DNA of 64,000 nucleotides from Sphingobium yanoikuyae. Its GTDB lineage: Bacteria; Pseudomonadota; Alphaproteobacteria; Sphingomonadales; Sphingomonadaceae. This document shows positions 16,578-24,953 of the stretch, piece after piece. The notes beneath the pieces are model-generated. The model was given only the letters and a program-made list of their open reading frames with translations, searched no databases and was not told the DNA's origin. The stretch is taken from contig NZ_CP139979.1 of assembly GCF_034424525.1 (NCBI RefSeq), positions 1,054,001 through 1,118,000 of the forward strand, in the 5' to 3' direction. The translations under genes were made by a program, and so were the position numbers. How positions within the stretch are numbered: the stretch's first letter is position 1; each line of letters begins with the position of its first letter.

Positions 16578-17251
16578 GGCCGTTTCTCCTGGGGAAGACC
16601 TTGGCCTCCCTTGCGCTCCAGATGGACTTCGGTGAGTTCGAGGCGTTGGCCGGCCTGGCGGACGATGACGGGGGCGACGGTAAGGCCGAGCCGGTCCTTG
16701 ACCCGCTCCTCAAGGATGAACAGCGCGCGGCCGTGGCGTTCGCCGAGTGACAGCGCATCATCCTGACTGTCGCCGCCGCCGGTCAGAAGGATCCAGTCGG
16801 TGAACGCGGCCGTCTTCAGTGCCCAGCCAAGATCGCGCGGATGGACGATGACGAGGCGCTGCGGCAGCGACACATAGGTCAGCGGGTTGAAGGTGAAGCC
16901 CTTGGGGTAGAGGATCTTCCCATCGGCCAAGCGGATTTCCTGGTCGAGCGTGTAGAAGGGAACGACGCTGCGCACGCGGTCCGCCTTGGCGGTGCCGAGC
17001 GTGGCGCCCTTGAGCGCGCTCCACCCCGAGCGCGGGCCAAAGCGCGGCGCGATGCTTGCGGGCTGGCGCGCCACCGCCGCCTCGATCTCGGCCATCGCGT
17101 CGGGCTCGGCGATCGGCCAGGTCCGGCCGACATTGGATGTCTCGGCTTGCGCTGATCCGGCGAGGATCAGGGCACCGACGATCATCGCGCCGATCAGCGC
17201 GGACTGGATCGCGACGACATGCCAGCCTTGAGGGTAGCCCTCATCGTCCAC
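16574..17251 (-). CDS. traW: Conjugal transfer pilus assembly protein TraW
   Basis: A 225-residue protein with an N-terminal signal segment (SALIGAMIVGALILAGSAQA), then the TraW core: VGRTWPIAEPDAMAEIEA, the block FYTLDQEIRLADGKILYPKGFTFNPLTYVSLPQRLVIV, and DWILLTGG further on. TraW is periplasmic and needed for F-pilus assembly, interacting with TraF/TraH/TrbC. It overlaps the preceding small membrane gene by 11 bp. Length is close to F TraW (210). Confidence 0.93.
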   Translation of the reverse strand: MDDEGYPQGWHVVAIQSALIGAMIVGALILAGSAQAETSNVGRTWPIAEPDAMAEIEAAVARQPASIAPRFGPRSGWSALKGATLGTAKADRVRSVVPFYTLDQEIRLADGKILYPKGFTFNPLTYVSLPQRLVIVHPRDLGWALKTAAFTDWILLTGGGDSQDDALSLGERHGRALFILEERVKDRLGLTVAPVIVRQAGQRLELTEVHLERKGGQGLPQEKRP

Positions 17252-17477
17252 GGCGGCGCTCCCTCCAGTTTGGCGGCGGGTTGCGGCTCTCGCCCCAGAC
17301 GGCGCAGCAAAGACCGGTCGTGCCGACGAGCAGCGCGAGCCAGATGAGCGGGCGGGTGCCGTCGAGGTCGGCGCCCGACCAGATCAGCAGGAAGGCCTGG
17401 ACCAGCAGGATCAGATGCGTTCCGACAAGCAGGCGGATCGACGACTGGCAGGGCGCGGCGGAGAAGATGCCGTTCAT
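17241..17477 (-). CDS. Small two-helix membrane protein of the transfer operon
   Basis: A 78-residue protein with two hydrophobic segments (about residues 14-34 and 43-63) and a basic tail, NWRERRRGR. It overlaps the previous small gene by 4 bp and traW by 11 bp, so it is translationally embedded in the operon. It lies where F has trbI (between traC and traW) but shows no recognisable TrbI feature. Third of three consecutive small membrane proteins. Function unknown. Confidence 0.65.
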   Translation of the reverse strand: MNGIFSAAPCQSSIRLLVGTHLILLVQAFLLIWSGADLDGTRPLIWLALLVGTTGLCCAVWGESRNPPPNWRERRRGR

Positions 17478-17902
17478 CGCCGCCTCCGCATGGGAAGCAT
17501 GGCGCAGCGCGACCGGTGCGAGAGGAGCCAGTTCGTGACCTTCGGCCCGAACGTAGCGAAAGCGAGCACGAACGGACCGCCGGTGATCCCGGCGACGGCG
17601 ACCACCCCGGCAATGAATTCGAACCTGGCGAACTCGGTTACGCCAGCGCGCACGAGGCCGACATAGGCGGCGGCACCGATCAGCGGTCCGGCCAGGGTCA
17701 GCATGATCCTGTCCTGCCGCCATGAGGCGCGGTCCATGTTCAGGATGTAGTCGGACACATCGCGCGCCCTTGCCAGCATCCGGACTCGGTTGACCAACGT
17801 GCGGTTGGCCCGAACCAGATACTCGTGCAGGCTTTCGTCGGGCTCACGCGGGACCTCGGTCAGATGCGCGTCCGAATTATAGGTGAAGGGCTCCTGGCTC
17901 AT
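17474..17902 (-). CDS. Two-helix membrane protein of the transfer operon
   Basis: A 142-residue protein; the start at 17902 has an excellent AGGAGG upstream. An acidic/charged N-terminal ~65 residues (LTEVPREPDESLHEYLVRANRTLVNRVRML) precedes two hydrophobic segments (about residues 68-86 and 96-117) and a basic tail ending MLPMRRRR. It overlaps both neighbours by 4 bp. Family not recognised; it occupies the trbI-like slot between traC and traW. Confidence 0.65.
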   Translation of the reverse strand: MSQEPFTYNSDAHLTEVPREPDESLHEYLVRANRTLVNRVRMLARARDVSDYILNMDRASWRQDRIMLTLAGPLIGAAAYVGLVRAGVTEFARFEFIAGVVAVAGITGGPFVLAFATFGPKVTNWLLSHRSRCAMLPMRRRR

Positions 17903-18225
17903 GATTTCCTCCTGAGCTTTGCGAGAAGGCGACTGGCTGCGCCGGTGAGGCCGATCAGCATCAGCCCGGTGAGGAAGCAGCCGATCCCGACGGTGGCGGC
18001 GCCGGTCAGCGTCTTCGACATCGGCAGGTCGAGCGCGATGCCGGCTGCGATCACCAATGTTGTCATCATCACAGATTCGATAATGACTAGGCGAAACCGC
18101 CATTGGATCGCCTGGACCTCGGCCCGCTCGGCGACGCGCGCCTCGATGATGCGTTCCAGTTCATCGTCGGTGTTGCCGACGAGACGCAGAGGCAACTGAT
18201 CTGGAGATGCGGAATGGCGCTTCAT
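17899..18225 (-). CDS. Two-helix membrane protein downstream of traC
   Basis: A 108-residue protein whose ATG overlaps the traC stop (ATGA). The N-terminal ~45 residues are charged (NTDDELERIIEARVAERAEV) and look like a short amphipathic helix; two hydrophobic segments follow (about 48-70 and 74-97), then a basic end, LLAKLRRKS. First member of the three-gene membrane cassette before traW. No family recognised. Confidence 0.65.
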   Translation of the reverse strand: MKRHSASPDQLPLRLVGNTDDELERIIEARVAERAEVQAIQWRFRLVIIESVMMTTLVIAAGIALDLPMSKTLTGAATVGIGCFLTGLMLIGLTGAASRLLAKLRRKS

Positions 18226-20744
18226 GACCTTACGCTCCGCTTCACGTCGACGGTGCGTTCCGGCTGCCCCGCACCTCCGAATATCTCGGCGGGGTCGACG
18301 CCGGCCAATTGGCACACGGCTTCGAGCGGCGTGAGCCCTGCGCGCACCAGGCTGTCGAAGGCCGCGACCTCTTCAGGCGCGCTGGTGTTGATCCAATACG
18401 AAAAAGGGTCGACGACGAGGCGAGCGATGCCGAGCCCGAGCGGACTGTCGATGAAGACTTCGCTATAATTGGGCTTGTTGTTGCGGACCGATTTCAGGAG
18501 ATCCAGGACGAACCCCGAATAGTCGAGGATGCGGTTCTCGACCGCCTTGTCGTAGGTCGATCCCTGCAAAAGGAAGCGCGTTGCCGCATTTTCGAGGATC
18601 ACCTGACCGGTGCCGCCGAACAGCAGCAGATCGTTCATGCTCTGGAGAATGATCCCGAAGCTGCCGCGATACTTGCGCGCCCGGCGATATCCCTGGCTGA
18701 TCGCTTCGGCGAGCCGCGACAGATCCTGGCCCTCCTGGCGCGTCATGAACTGCGCCGCTTCGTCGCACAACACGAAGCGGGGGCGGTCGCGGGCTGACAG
18801 GTAGAGTTCCTGTGTAACCGCGTTGATCACGACCATGATCACCACGTTGAACAAGTCGGGCATCGACTTGAGCCGCTCCAGCTCCAGCACGACAAATTCG
18901 TCGCGCGAGATGTCGAAGGTGGAAGGGCCGTTGAAATAATGGCCATAGGCGCCGTCCGACCCGAAATCGCGCAGGTTGAACGCCAGCTCGCGCGCGGTCG
19001 GCACGAGATGGTCCACCCGGTCGAGATCGGACGCGGTGTTGGCCGGATAGGCGCCGAGCCATTCGCGCACCGCATCGATCCCGGCTTCGGCGCGGCCGCT
19101 GTCGATCGCCCATTGCACGGCCGACTTGAGCAGGTTCCATTCGCTGGTGGTGACCGGCTTGCGGGTGGCGGCGTTCGCCATCTCCGCGACGATGGCGACC
19201 GCCATCGAGATCGCGGATTCGCGGTCATCGCCGTCCATCGCGAGACCGAGGTCGAACGGGTTGAGCACGAGATGCTCTTCGCCGAGATCGATGTATCGGC
19301 CCGAGCAGAGCGTGCAGAGCTTGCGGTATGACCCGCCGATATCGATGATACGGATGAGCGCGTTCTGCGCGAAATATTGCTGGCAGAGGTTGTTGAGCAG
19401 GAAGCTCTTTCCTGCGCCTGATTCCGCTGAGACGATGAAATTGTAGTTGTTGATGCGCGGGTCGAAGAGGTCGAGCGTGATGAGTTGCCCCTTGCGTCCC
19501 GTATAGAGAAGGGCAGGGCGTCCACCTCCGCGGAAATCGGTCTGGATCGGTGACATCAGCACGGCGGCGCGCGCCGGCACGCGGAAATCGCGCTGGAGCA
19601 TGCCAATGGTGCGCCGGTCAGGATAAAGTCCGAACGGCAGGCTTGCGGCGAGCAGGATCGGGTTGAGGTAGCTTTCCTCCTGGACCATCCAGGGCAGTGG
19701 CTCGCTTTCCCACAACCGCTTGGCGCGGGCCGCCATCTCGCGGGCCTGATGCCGATCGCTGCCGAACACCCACATGGTCGGGATCACCGAGACGAAGCGG
19801 CTGTTGCCGATCTCGTCGAGGACCCAGCCGATCTCCTCGATCTGCTTGCCGACCTCGACGGCAAAGCTGCCCGCCGCTTTCTGCGCCGAGAGGATCTGCG
19901 CGCGCTTGTGAACCTCAAAAGCGGAATGATCGAACAGGACATTCAGCGTGTAGAGAAACGGGCCACCGATCTGGTCGCTGTCTTCGCTGCTGCCGCGCAT
20001 GCCGCCGGTCAGGCGATTGGCGCGCTCGGCCGTGATCCGGCGCGGCGGCGATTTTGGCGTCAGGCAACGGGCGACCTGATTGCCGAGGAATACCTCCGGC
20101 CCATCGAAAGTCAGCGCTGGTCCCGCATCGATGATCTGGCGGCGGAGAGGCACATCAGCGGTCTGCGTGAACACGCCAGGTGCCGGTACGTGAACGCCAT
20201 TGAATATCCGTCGGTAAAGAGAGATGATCTCACCCGGCGCCATCGACCGAATGCCAAGCTTCGCCATCTGCTCTTCGATCTGGCGCTTGAGGTCGCTGTC
20301 CATGGGCTGGCGCATCTTGACCGACAGGAAGGTGCGAAAGTTGCGTACCGGGATGCCGTGGAGCGCCTTGAGACCAGCGGTGCCGGCGCGCAGATAGTCG
20401 AAGGTGCGTTTCGCAGACGCCTGGATCAACGGATCCGGGCGGCTTTTCAGGTCGAGATAGGCGTCGAGCGCATCGTCGATCAGCGGATCGGCGAAGCTTT
20501 GGATCTGGAGCACCGTACCTTCGGGGAAATGCACGTTGAGCAGCCCGAGCAGCGCTTCATGGACATGCGCGAACATATAGGCCGAGGGGACCAGCTCCCA
20601 GGCATAGCCCCAACCATCGTCGATAGTGAGGAAAGCCTGTTCCTCCTCGACCCAGGCTGCGAGCGGCAAATAGTCGGAAAAGCTATCGCGTTCGACGCTA
20701 CGCCGCAGCCTTGCGAGCGTCATGCCGCCGTGTTGCCGGCTCAT
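18222..20744 (-). CDS. traC: F-type T4SS ATPase TraC (VirB4-like)
   Basis: An 840-residue ATPase that powers pilus assembly. The start at 20744 overlaps the traV stop (ATGA). The N-terminal TraC/VirB4 domain (YLPLAAWVEEEQAFLTIDDGWGYAWEL) is followed by the motor domain with Walker A ESGAGKS at residues ~441-447 and Walker B RFVLCDEA at ~656-663. A VirB4/TraC-type ISQGYRRARKYRGSFGIILQS region follows. Length is close to F TraC (875). It is peripheral to the inner membrane and works with TraL, TraE and TraB. Confidence 0.96.
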   Translation of the reverse strand: MSRQHGGMTLARLRRSVERDSFSDYLPLAAWVEEEQAFLTIDDGWGYAWELVPSAYMFAHVHEALLGLLNVHFPEGTVLQIQSFADPLIDDALDAYLDLKSRPDPLIQASAKRTFDYLRAGTAGLKALHGIPVRNFRTFLSVKMRQPMDSDLKRQIEEQMAKLGIRSMAPGEIISLYRRIFNGVHVPAPGVFTQTADVPLRRQIIDAGPALTFDGPEVFLGNQVARCLTPKSPPRRITAERANRLTGGMRGSSEDSDQIGGPFLYTLNVLFDHSAFEVHKRAQILSAQKAAGSFAVEVGKQIEEIGWVLDEIGNSRFVSVIPTMWVFGSDRHQAREMAARAKRLWESEPLPWMVQEESYLNPILLAASLPFGLYPDRRTIGMLQRDFRVPARAAVLMSPIQTDFRGGGRPALLYTGRKGQLITLDLFDPRINNYNFIVSAESGAGKSFLLNNLCQQYFAQNALIRIIDIGGSYRKLCTLCSGRYIDLGEEHLVLNPFDLGLAMDGDDRESAISMAVAIVAEMANAATRKPVTTSEWNLLKSAVQWAIDSGRAEAGIDAVREWLGAYPANTASDLDRVDHLVPTARELAFNLRDFGSDGAYGHYFNGPSTFDISRDEFVVLELERLKSMPDLFNVVIMVVINAVTQELYLSARDRPRFVLCDEAAQFMTRQEGQDLSRLAEAISQGYRRARKYRGSFGIILQSMNDLLLFGGTGQVILENAATRFLLQGSTYDKAVENRILDYSGFVLDLLKSVRNNKPNYSEVFIDSPLGLGIARLVVDPFSYWINTSAPEEVAAFDSLVRAGLTPLEAVCQLAGVDPAEIFGGAGQPERTVDVKRSVRS

Positions 20745-21316
20745 GGCTGCGGCTCCGCATCGTTCTGGCGGTCCTGGACCTGTTCGAGGACGCTGGCGCG
20801 CGAGGCTGGCGCAACAGGTTCTACCAGATAGTCTCCGACCACCCATTGCGAGCGCTCGACCACCGAATACACATAGCGTGGCATGTAGAGCCGATCAGGT
20901 CGTTGCCGGTCGGCATAGGGAAGAATCAGCGTGCGGACCGAGCGTGGGGGCTTGAGCATGGGCGTGACAGGCTGGTCGATCAGCCCCTGCAACTCGCGAT
21001 AGACGCTGTCACGATAGCCGACGAAGGAACCCGACGATGCCTTGCCTGCACCTCGCGTGCCCTTGTCGCCCCGGAGCATCGCCTTGTCACGTGTGACGGC
21101 GGGGTCGGATTTCGAAGCCACGCCCGCCACCGCATCGGCATAGGCCTTGTCCGGGTGGATGCATTGGCCGTGATCGTCGTTCTTGCACGAGAATTTCTCG
21201 CTGTAGGGCGACATGACCGATCCCAACGTCGCGCACCCGCTCAGCGTAAGCGCTGCCGCAACGGGAAGGACGAGGGACGCGGTGCGCGTCAGGTATCGCA
21301 GCGGTGATGACCGCAT
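20741..21316 (-). CDS. traV: Conjugal transfer outer-membrane lipoprotein TraV
   Basis: A 191-residue lipoprotein. The start at 21316 has a GGGAG 8 bp upstream and gives a 27-residue signal with lipobox LSGC (Cys28); an in-frame ATG at 21352 overlapping the traB stop would only lengthen the signal. The TraV pattern YSEKFSCKNDDHGQCIHPDKAYADAV holds the conserved cysteine pair. TraV is the VirB7 equivalent that anchors the TraK/TraB core complex in the outer membrane. Confidence 0.9.
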   Translation of the reverse strand: MRSSPLRYLTRTASLVLPVAAALTLSGCATLGSVMSPYSEKFSCKNDDHGQCIHPDKAYADAVAGVASKSDPAVTRDKAMLRGDKGTRGAGKASSGSFVGYRDSVYRELQGLIDQPVTPMLKPPRSVRTLILPYADRQRPDRLYMPRYVYSVVERSQWVVGDYLVEPVAPASRASVLEQVQDRQNDAEPQP

Positions 21317-21351
21317 GGCTGGAACTCCCTGTTGGATAGAGGGTGCGAGCA

Positions 21352-22659
21352 TCAGAATTTGCTCCCGGCGGTCGGCTTGATCTCAAGTGTGATGCCTTCC
21401 TGGATCACGACGACGACCTCCTTCGCGGCGCCCACTTCCACGATGGGGCCGGCCTGCCGGGCAAGGTCGAGATAGAAGTCGGTGAGCTTGTCCGAGGATC
21501 GCGACAGGCCGCCTGCAATCCCGGCTTTGGCGGCATCTCCGGCATCGAAGCTGCGCACTGAGCCGAGCGCCGATGTCGAGACATTGCCTACGGTGTTCTC
21601 GACGGTCTGCGCGACGCCGGTGATGGTCCCGGCTATGAACGTGCGAGCCAGCGCCGCTCCGGCGCGCGTCACAACCTTGCCAGAGAGGCCCTTTTTCCCG
21701 TCCGCATCGACGAAGAACCCCTTGACGGCCTGATCGACCACGGAACGTTCATCGAAGTCGACACAGGACAGTGACACGAGCTGTACCTCGACCCGCTCCT
21801 TGGCGAGGCTCCCGGTAGCATTGCCAATGACAAAGCAGCCGGAGAGATTGGCTTTCACGTCATTGGGGAGCACGGCGGGAGCCTGCACGCGTGCGATCAG
21901 CGGTTCGGGATTGCTGGTCGCGTCTCGGCTCGCCAGCGCGTCGATCCCGGTCAGAAGACGCGCCTTCATGAAACCAGGAGGCAAATAGATCGTCCGATTC
22001 TTTTTTTTCGAACCTCCCGCTTGATCGCCGGTCGCGACCGGACTGGTCGCGCCGCCGATCGCACCCACCGTCTTTTCAACCGGTGGTGCCGGAGGGGCAG
22101 GTGGGGTGGAGGGGGGAGCCGGAGGTGCGGAGGACGCAGACCCCATGTCGCCGCTCGTGGGCGGTTCAGGAAACCCGGGCACGTCACCTGGAAGCGCAGG
22201 CGGAAGATCCGGGTTCGTGGATTCACCGGAGGCGGATCGAGATCCCGCGCCGGGTACGATCTTGCCTTCCTCAATGGCGGTGACCCGGTCTCCCAGCAAC
22301 GATTGGCCATCGAGAATCTTCTGCAGATCACCGCGAAGTTTGACCTCAAGGCTGTCGCCGCGGAGACCCGCGCCCATATCGAGTTTTGAAGCTGGTGGCG
22401 TGGCCGTTTGATCGGGCTTGTCACCGCTTGCGGTATATAGGCCAAGGCCCAGCACACCGATCGCACCCACGACTCCGACTTGCTTCAACCGAAGCTGATG
22501 GCGGGCGCCTAGCGCCGCCCAGCGTGCTTTGATGTCAAGCAGCGCCGGGCCGCGATCGAGACCGGGAGCCTGCGGGCGAGTTGCCTGATAGCTTTCGAGA
22601 TCGAGTTCGTCGCCGTGCTCATCGGAGCCGCGATCGCGGGGAGGGCCGCCCGCGCTCAT
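21352..22659 (-). CDS. traB: Conjugal transfer core-complex protein TraB (VirB10-like)
   Basis: A 435-residue protein with a cytoplasmic N-terminus, one membrane segment at ~residues 60-77 (VGVVGAIGVLGLGLYTAS), a coiled-coil (GDLQKILDGQSLLGDRVTAIEE), a proline-rich spacer (PPAPPSTPPAPPAPP) and a C-terminal VirB10-type beta barrel (RTIYLPPGFMKARLLTGIDA, SGCFVIGNATGSLAKERVEVQL). This is the usual TraB order. It spans both membranes and couples ATPase activity to channel opening. The start overlaps traV/traK boundaries by the operon's ATGA rule. Confidence 0.93.
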   Translation of the reverse strand: MSAGGPPRDRGSDEHGDELDLESYQATRPQAPGLDRGPALLDIKARWAALGARHQLRLKQVGVVGAIGVLGLGLYTASGDKPDQTATPPASKLDMGAGLRGDSLEVKLRGDLQKILDGQSLLGDRVTAIEEGKIVPGAGSRSASGESTNPDLPPALPGDVPGFPEPPTSGDMGSASSAPPAPPSTPPAPPAPPVEKTVGAIGGATSPVATGDQAGGSKKKNRTIYLPPGFMKARLLTGIDALASRDATSNPEPLIARVQAPAVLPNDVKANLSGCFVIGNATGSLAKERVEVQLVSLSCVDFDERSVVDQAVKGFFVDADGKKGLSGKVVTRAGAALARTFIAGTITGVAQTVENTVGNVSTSALGSVRSFDAGDAAKAGIAGGLSRSSDKLTDFYLDLARQAGPIVEVGAAKEVVVVIQEGITLEIKPTAGSKF

Positions 22660-23414
22660 TGCCCGGCTCCCCGGCGCACGACAATGAGTCGTGCAGTCTC
22701 GCCTGCAGCGAGATTGTTGCGATCCAGCGTGACGGCGAAGATATTTGTGCCGAGCGCGCTGTCTAGGAAGCTTCGCTCATCGAGGACGGCTTCACCGCCG
22801 ACAGAAACCAAATATTCGGATGCTGAAAGTCCCGAACCGTCTATCTCGACACGCCGGCGTTCCTCGATCGCTGCGCCGGGTAGGCCGGTGAGCCGGATCG
22901 CAGTGGAACGTGGTGCAACGGTGGTGAAGCTTCCCGGTATCCGATCCTGGAGCATTGCGAGCGTAATCGAAACCGCACGTTCTTCTTCCACCAACGGCCC
23001 AAGCAGTTCTTCGTTGGACCTGGCACGCTGGGGAGCACCCGGTTGCAACAAGACCGTTTGCGCAGGGATATCCGACGGTTCCGCATAAAGCGGATACACA
23101 GCGCCGTTGCAGGTGACAAAGAACTCAGACGGCGTCGTGACGAAGCTGCGCGTCACCATGCCGGAATCATCGATCTCGCGAACGAGGAACTTGATCCATG
23201 CGTCAGCGCCGGCGCGTTCGACCGCGATGGCCTTCTCCGCGCTGAACTTCACGTCCTCGATCTCGCCGCCAATGCAGACGACATGATTGATATCGCGGTT
23301 GGACAAACGGATTGTGCTGGTCTGGTCTGGCAGAGCGGCGACGGTCTGCGCTATTGCCGGTAGCGGCATCAGCGCAAGGCCGAGGACCAGCAGCCGCTTA
23401 ACGGGGCTGGGCAT
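22656..23414 (-). CDS. traK: Conjugal transfer secretin-like protein TraK (VirB9-like)
   Basis: A 252-residue periplasmic protein with a signal peptide (cleavage after AIA, residue ~22). It has the TraK core: STIRLSNRDINHVVCIGGEIEDVKFSAEKAI near the N-terminus and a C-terminal VEIDGSGLSASEYLVSVGG stretch. TraK forms the outer ring of the T4SS core with TraV and TraB. It overlaps traE by 17 bp and traB by 4 bp. Confidence 0.93.
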   Translation of the reverse strand: MPSPVKRLLVLGLALMPLPAIAQTVAALPDQTSTIRLSNRDINHVVCIGGEIEDVKFSAEKAIAVERAGADAWIKFLVREIDDSGMVTRSFVTTPSEFFVTCNGAVYPLYAEPSDIPAQTVLLQPGAPQRARSNEELLGPLVEEERAVSITLAMLQDRIPGSFTTVAPRSTAIRLTGLPGAAIEERRRVEIDGSGLSASEYLVSVGGEAVLDERSFLDSALGTNIFAVTLDRNNLAAGETARLIVVRRGAGQ

Positions 23415-24036
23415 CGAAATTTTCCTCTGTCAGGGCGGTGAGCCAGAAGCGGCCATTGTCGATCGCGTAACGAATCCGCAGATTGCCCCGGAACTTGCGG
23501 ATCACGCCGCCGATGACCCGAACCTTCTCGACCGGCACGAGGATTTCGCGGTCGGTCCATGTCACGGGCTGATCGGGGCGGATGTAAGTCGCGATCGAGA
23601 GGGTTGGATTGTCGGCCAGCTCGTCGAGCAACCGATTGAGGCCATCCCTCAGGCTATTGTAGCTTGAGGGATGAACAATGCTCAGCAGCTCCTGGAACTG
23701 CCGATCGGCGGAATAAGCCGAATAGGTGCCCGAGAGCGAGACGATGTTGCGAGTGATCATTCTTAGATAGGCTTCGGACGGCCTGTTGCCCGTCACATAG
23801 AGATCACCACCCGCACCGAACGGCACAACTACGGTGCGCGTGTTCTGGTTGGAGGTGTAAATCACCATTCCGAGCACTGCGGTGATGCCAAACAAGCCGA
23901 CCACGGCGAGTTTCAGCAGGCGGTTCTCTTCGAAGAGATTGCTGGCGCCCTGGACGTAGCGATGGATACCGAAGCTGGCCGGTTTGCCGAGCAACGGATC
24001 TCGCGCGGGGGTATCAGGGGTTTTGCGTCCGAACAT
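23398..24036 (-). CDS. traE: Conjugal transfer protein TraE (VirB8-like)
   Basis: A 212-residue bitopic inner-membrane protein: a short cytoplasmic N-terminus, one membrane segment at ~residues 40-60 (LKLAVVGLFGITAVLGMVIY), then the TraE periplasmic domain (PFGAGGDLYVTGNRPSEAYLRMITRNIVSLSGTYS). It begins 9 bp after traL stops. TraE nucleates the inner-membrane part of the F-type channel. Confidence 0.95.
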   Translation of the reverse strand: MFGRKTPDTPARDPLLGKPASFGIHRYVQGASNLFEENRLLKLAVVGLFGITAVLGMVIYTSNQNTRTVVVPFGAGGDLYVTGNRPSEAYLRMITRNIVSLSGTYSAYSADRQFQELLSIVHPSSYNSLRDGLNRLLDELADNPTLSIATYIRPDQPVTWTDREILVPVEKVRVIGGVIRKFRGNLRIRYAIDNGRFWLTALTEENFDAQPR

Positions 24037-24045
24037 CGCTTGTTC

Positions 24046-24312
24046 TCACTCGAAAAAGCGGGTCTGCGTCGGACCCGGATATTTGGACCAGCGAACCAGC
24101 CCCCAACGCCAGGCCAGGTGCGGGATGAACCCACGCGGCTTGGTCCGAAGCCAGGGAATGAAAAGGAGAAGGGCCGCGATGAGCGCCCAGCCGAGCATCC
24201 CGCCGAGGATTACGGCGACGAAGATGGTCGACATCACCAGCACGAACTCGTCCGACCCAAACCAGAGGATTTGAACCGGCTTGTGCAGATATTGGGGTAG
24301 CCGTTCGTCCAC
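24046..24312 (-). CDS. traL: Conjugal transfer protein TraL (VirB3-like)
   Basis: An 88-residue membrane protein. The start is the GTG at 24312 (VDERLPQYLHKPVQILWF), with an AGGAGGAG a few bases upstream; the ATGs further upstream would add unrelated sequence. The TraL pattern is present: P-x-Y-L-x-K-P-x-Q, two adjacent hydrophobic segments, and the basic C-terminal GFIPHLAWRWGLVRW. It has the usual TraL length. It lies between the pilin gene and traE, as in F. Confidence 0.9.
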   Translation of the reverse strand: MDERLPQYLHKPVQILWFGSDEFVLVMSTIFVAVILGGMLGWALIAALLLFIPWLRTKPRGFIPHLAWRWGLVRWSKYPGPTQTRFFE

Positions 24313-24446
24313 GAACCCTTCTCCTCCTGCTTCAAGACCGCCCTGCGAAGCTGCGGTTGAACAACACAGGCAGTCTCGCCAGCACGCCGAAGCGCTCTGG
24401 CTTGTTGAGGTCCGCCATCCGTGCAATCGGACGGCGAACCAAACCG

Positions 24447-24761
24447 TCAGATGACCATCCCGAAAGTCTGGAGGATGGTGTCGGATTTGATCAGGCAGAC
24501 CGCGGCAACGATGGTGGGGATGCCGACCATGACGTTGCTGAACAGGCGCGAGACGCCGAACAAGAACGCGGCAACGCCGCCGACGAAACCGAGCGGTCCC
24601 TTCACGCCTTTGTTCACGACGATGTCATAGATGTCGTAACCAAGGTCGCCGACCGCCGGCGCGGTGAACGCGTGAGCGCCACCGCTCACCATCGCGGCGA
24701 AGGCCAGGGGAATGCCGATATTGGCGAAGGAAGCGGTTTGCCTTCCAAGTGTCTTCAACAT
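24447..24761 (-). CDS. traA: F-type conjugative propilin TraA
   Basis: A 104-residue propilin. The start at 24761 has a TGGAG 8 bp upstream. A long leader (MLKTLGRQTA...SGGAHA) would be cut after residue 31, leaving a 73-residue mature pilin. The mature part has two hydrophobic helices separated by a short basic loop (PLGFVGGVAAFLFGVSRLF and VGIPTIVAAVCLI), matching F-type pilin. The leader mRNA contains two strong stem-loops. It is followed after 134 bp by traL. Confidence 0.88.
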   Translation of the reverse strand: MLKTLGRQTASFANIGIPLAFAAMVSGGAHAFTAPAVGDLGYDIYDIVVNKGVKGPLGFVGGVAAFLFGVSRLFSNVMVGIPTIVAAVCLIKSDTILQTFGMVI

Positions 24762-24828
24762 GCACGTGCTCCAGTCAAAATGGGCCGCTCCGCAATATGC
24801 TGGCCGGCATCGATGGGGATCGCTGTCG

Positions 24829-24919
24829 GCCGACGGCGAGGCTGGACGGCCCGTTTCGGGTCTCGCCGTCGGCATTCCGGTGCGCGCGGCGCCGTCCTGC
24901 CATGCTGCAGGAGGACGGC
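24829..24919 (-). other. Two stem-loops in the dsbC-traA intergenic region (pilin mRNA leader)
   Basis: Read on the minus strand, the 192 bp between dsbC and traA hold two inverted repeats. One has perfect 12-bp arms GCCGACGGCGAG/CTCGCCGTCGGC at 24829-24840 and 24862-24873, with a nested CCCG/CGGG. The other has 8-bp arms GCCGTCCT/AGGACGGC at 24891-24898 and 24912-24919. Neither is followed by a T-run, so they are more likely RNA-processing or stabilising structures than terminators. The pilin must be the most abundant product of the operon, which fits such an element. Confidence 0.55.
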
Positions 24920-24953
24920 CGCGAGCGTCCGCGATGGGAGAGTGGAGAACCGT

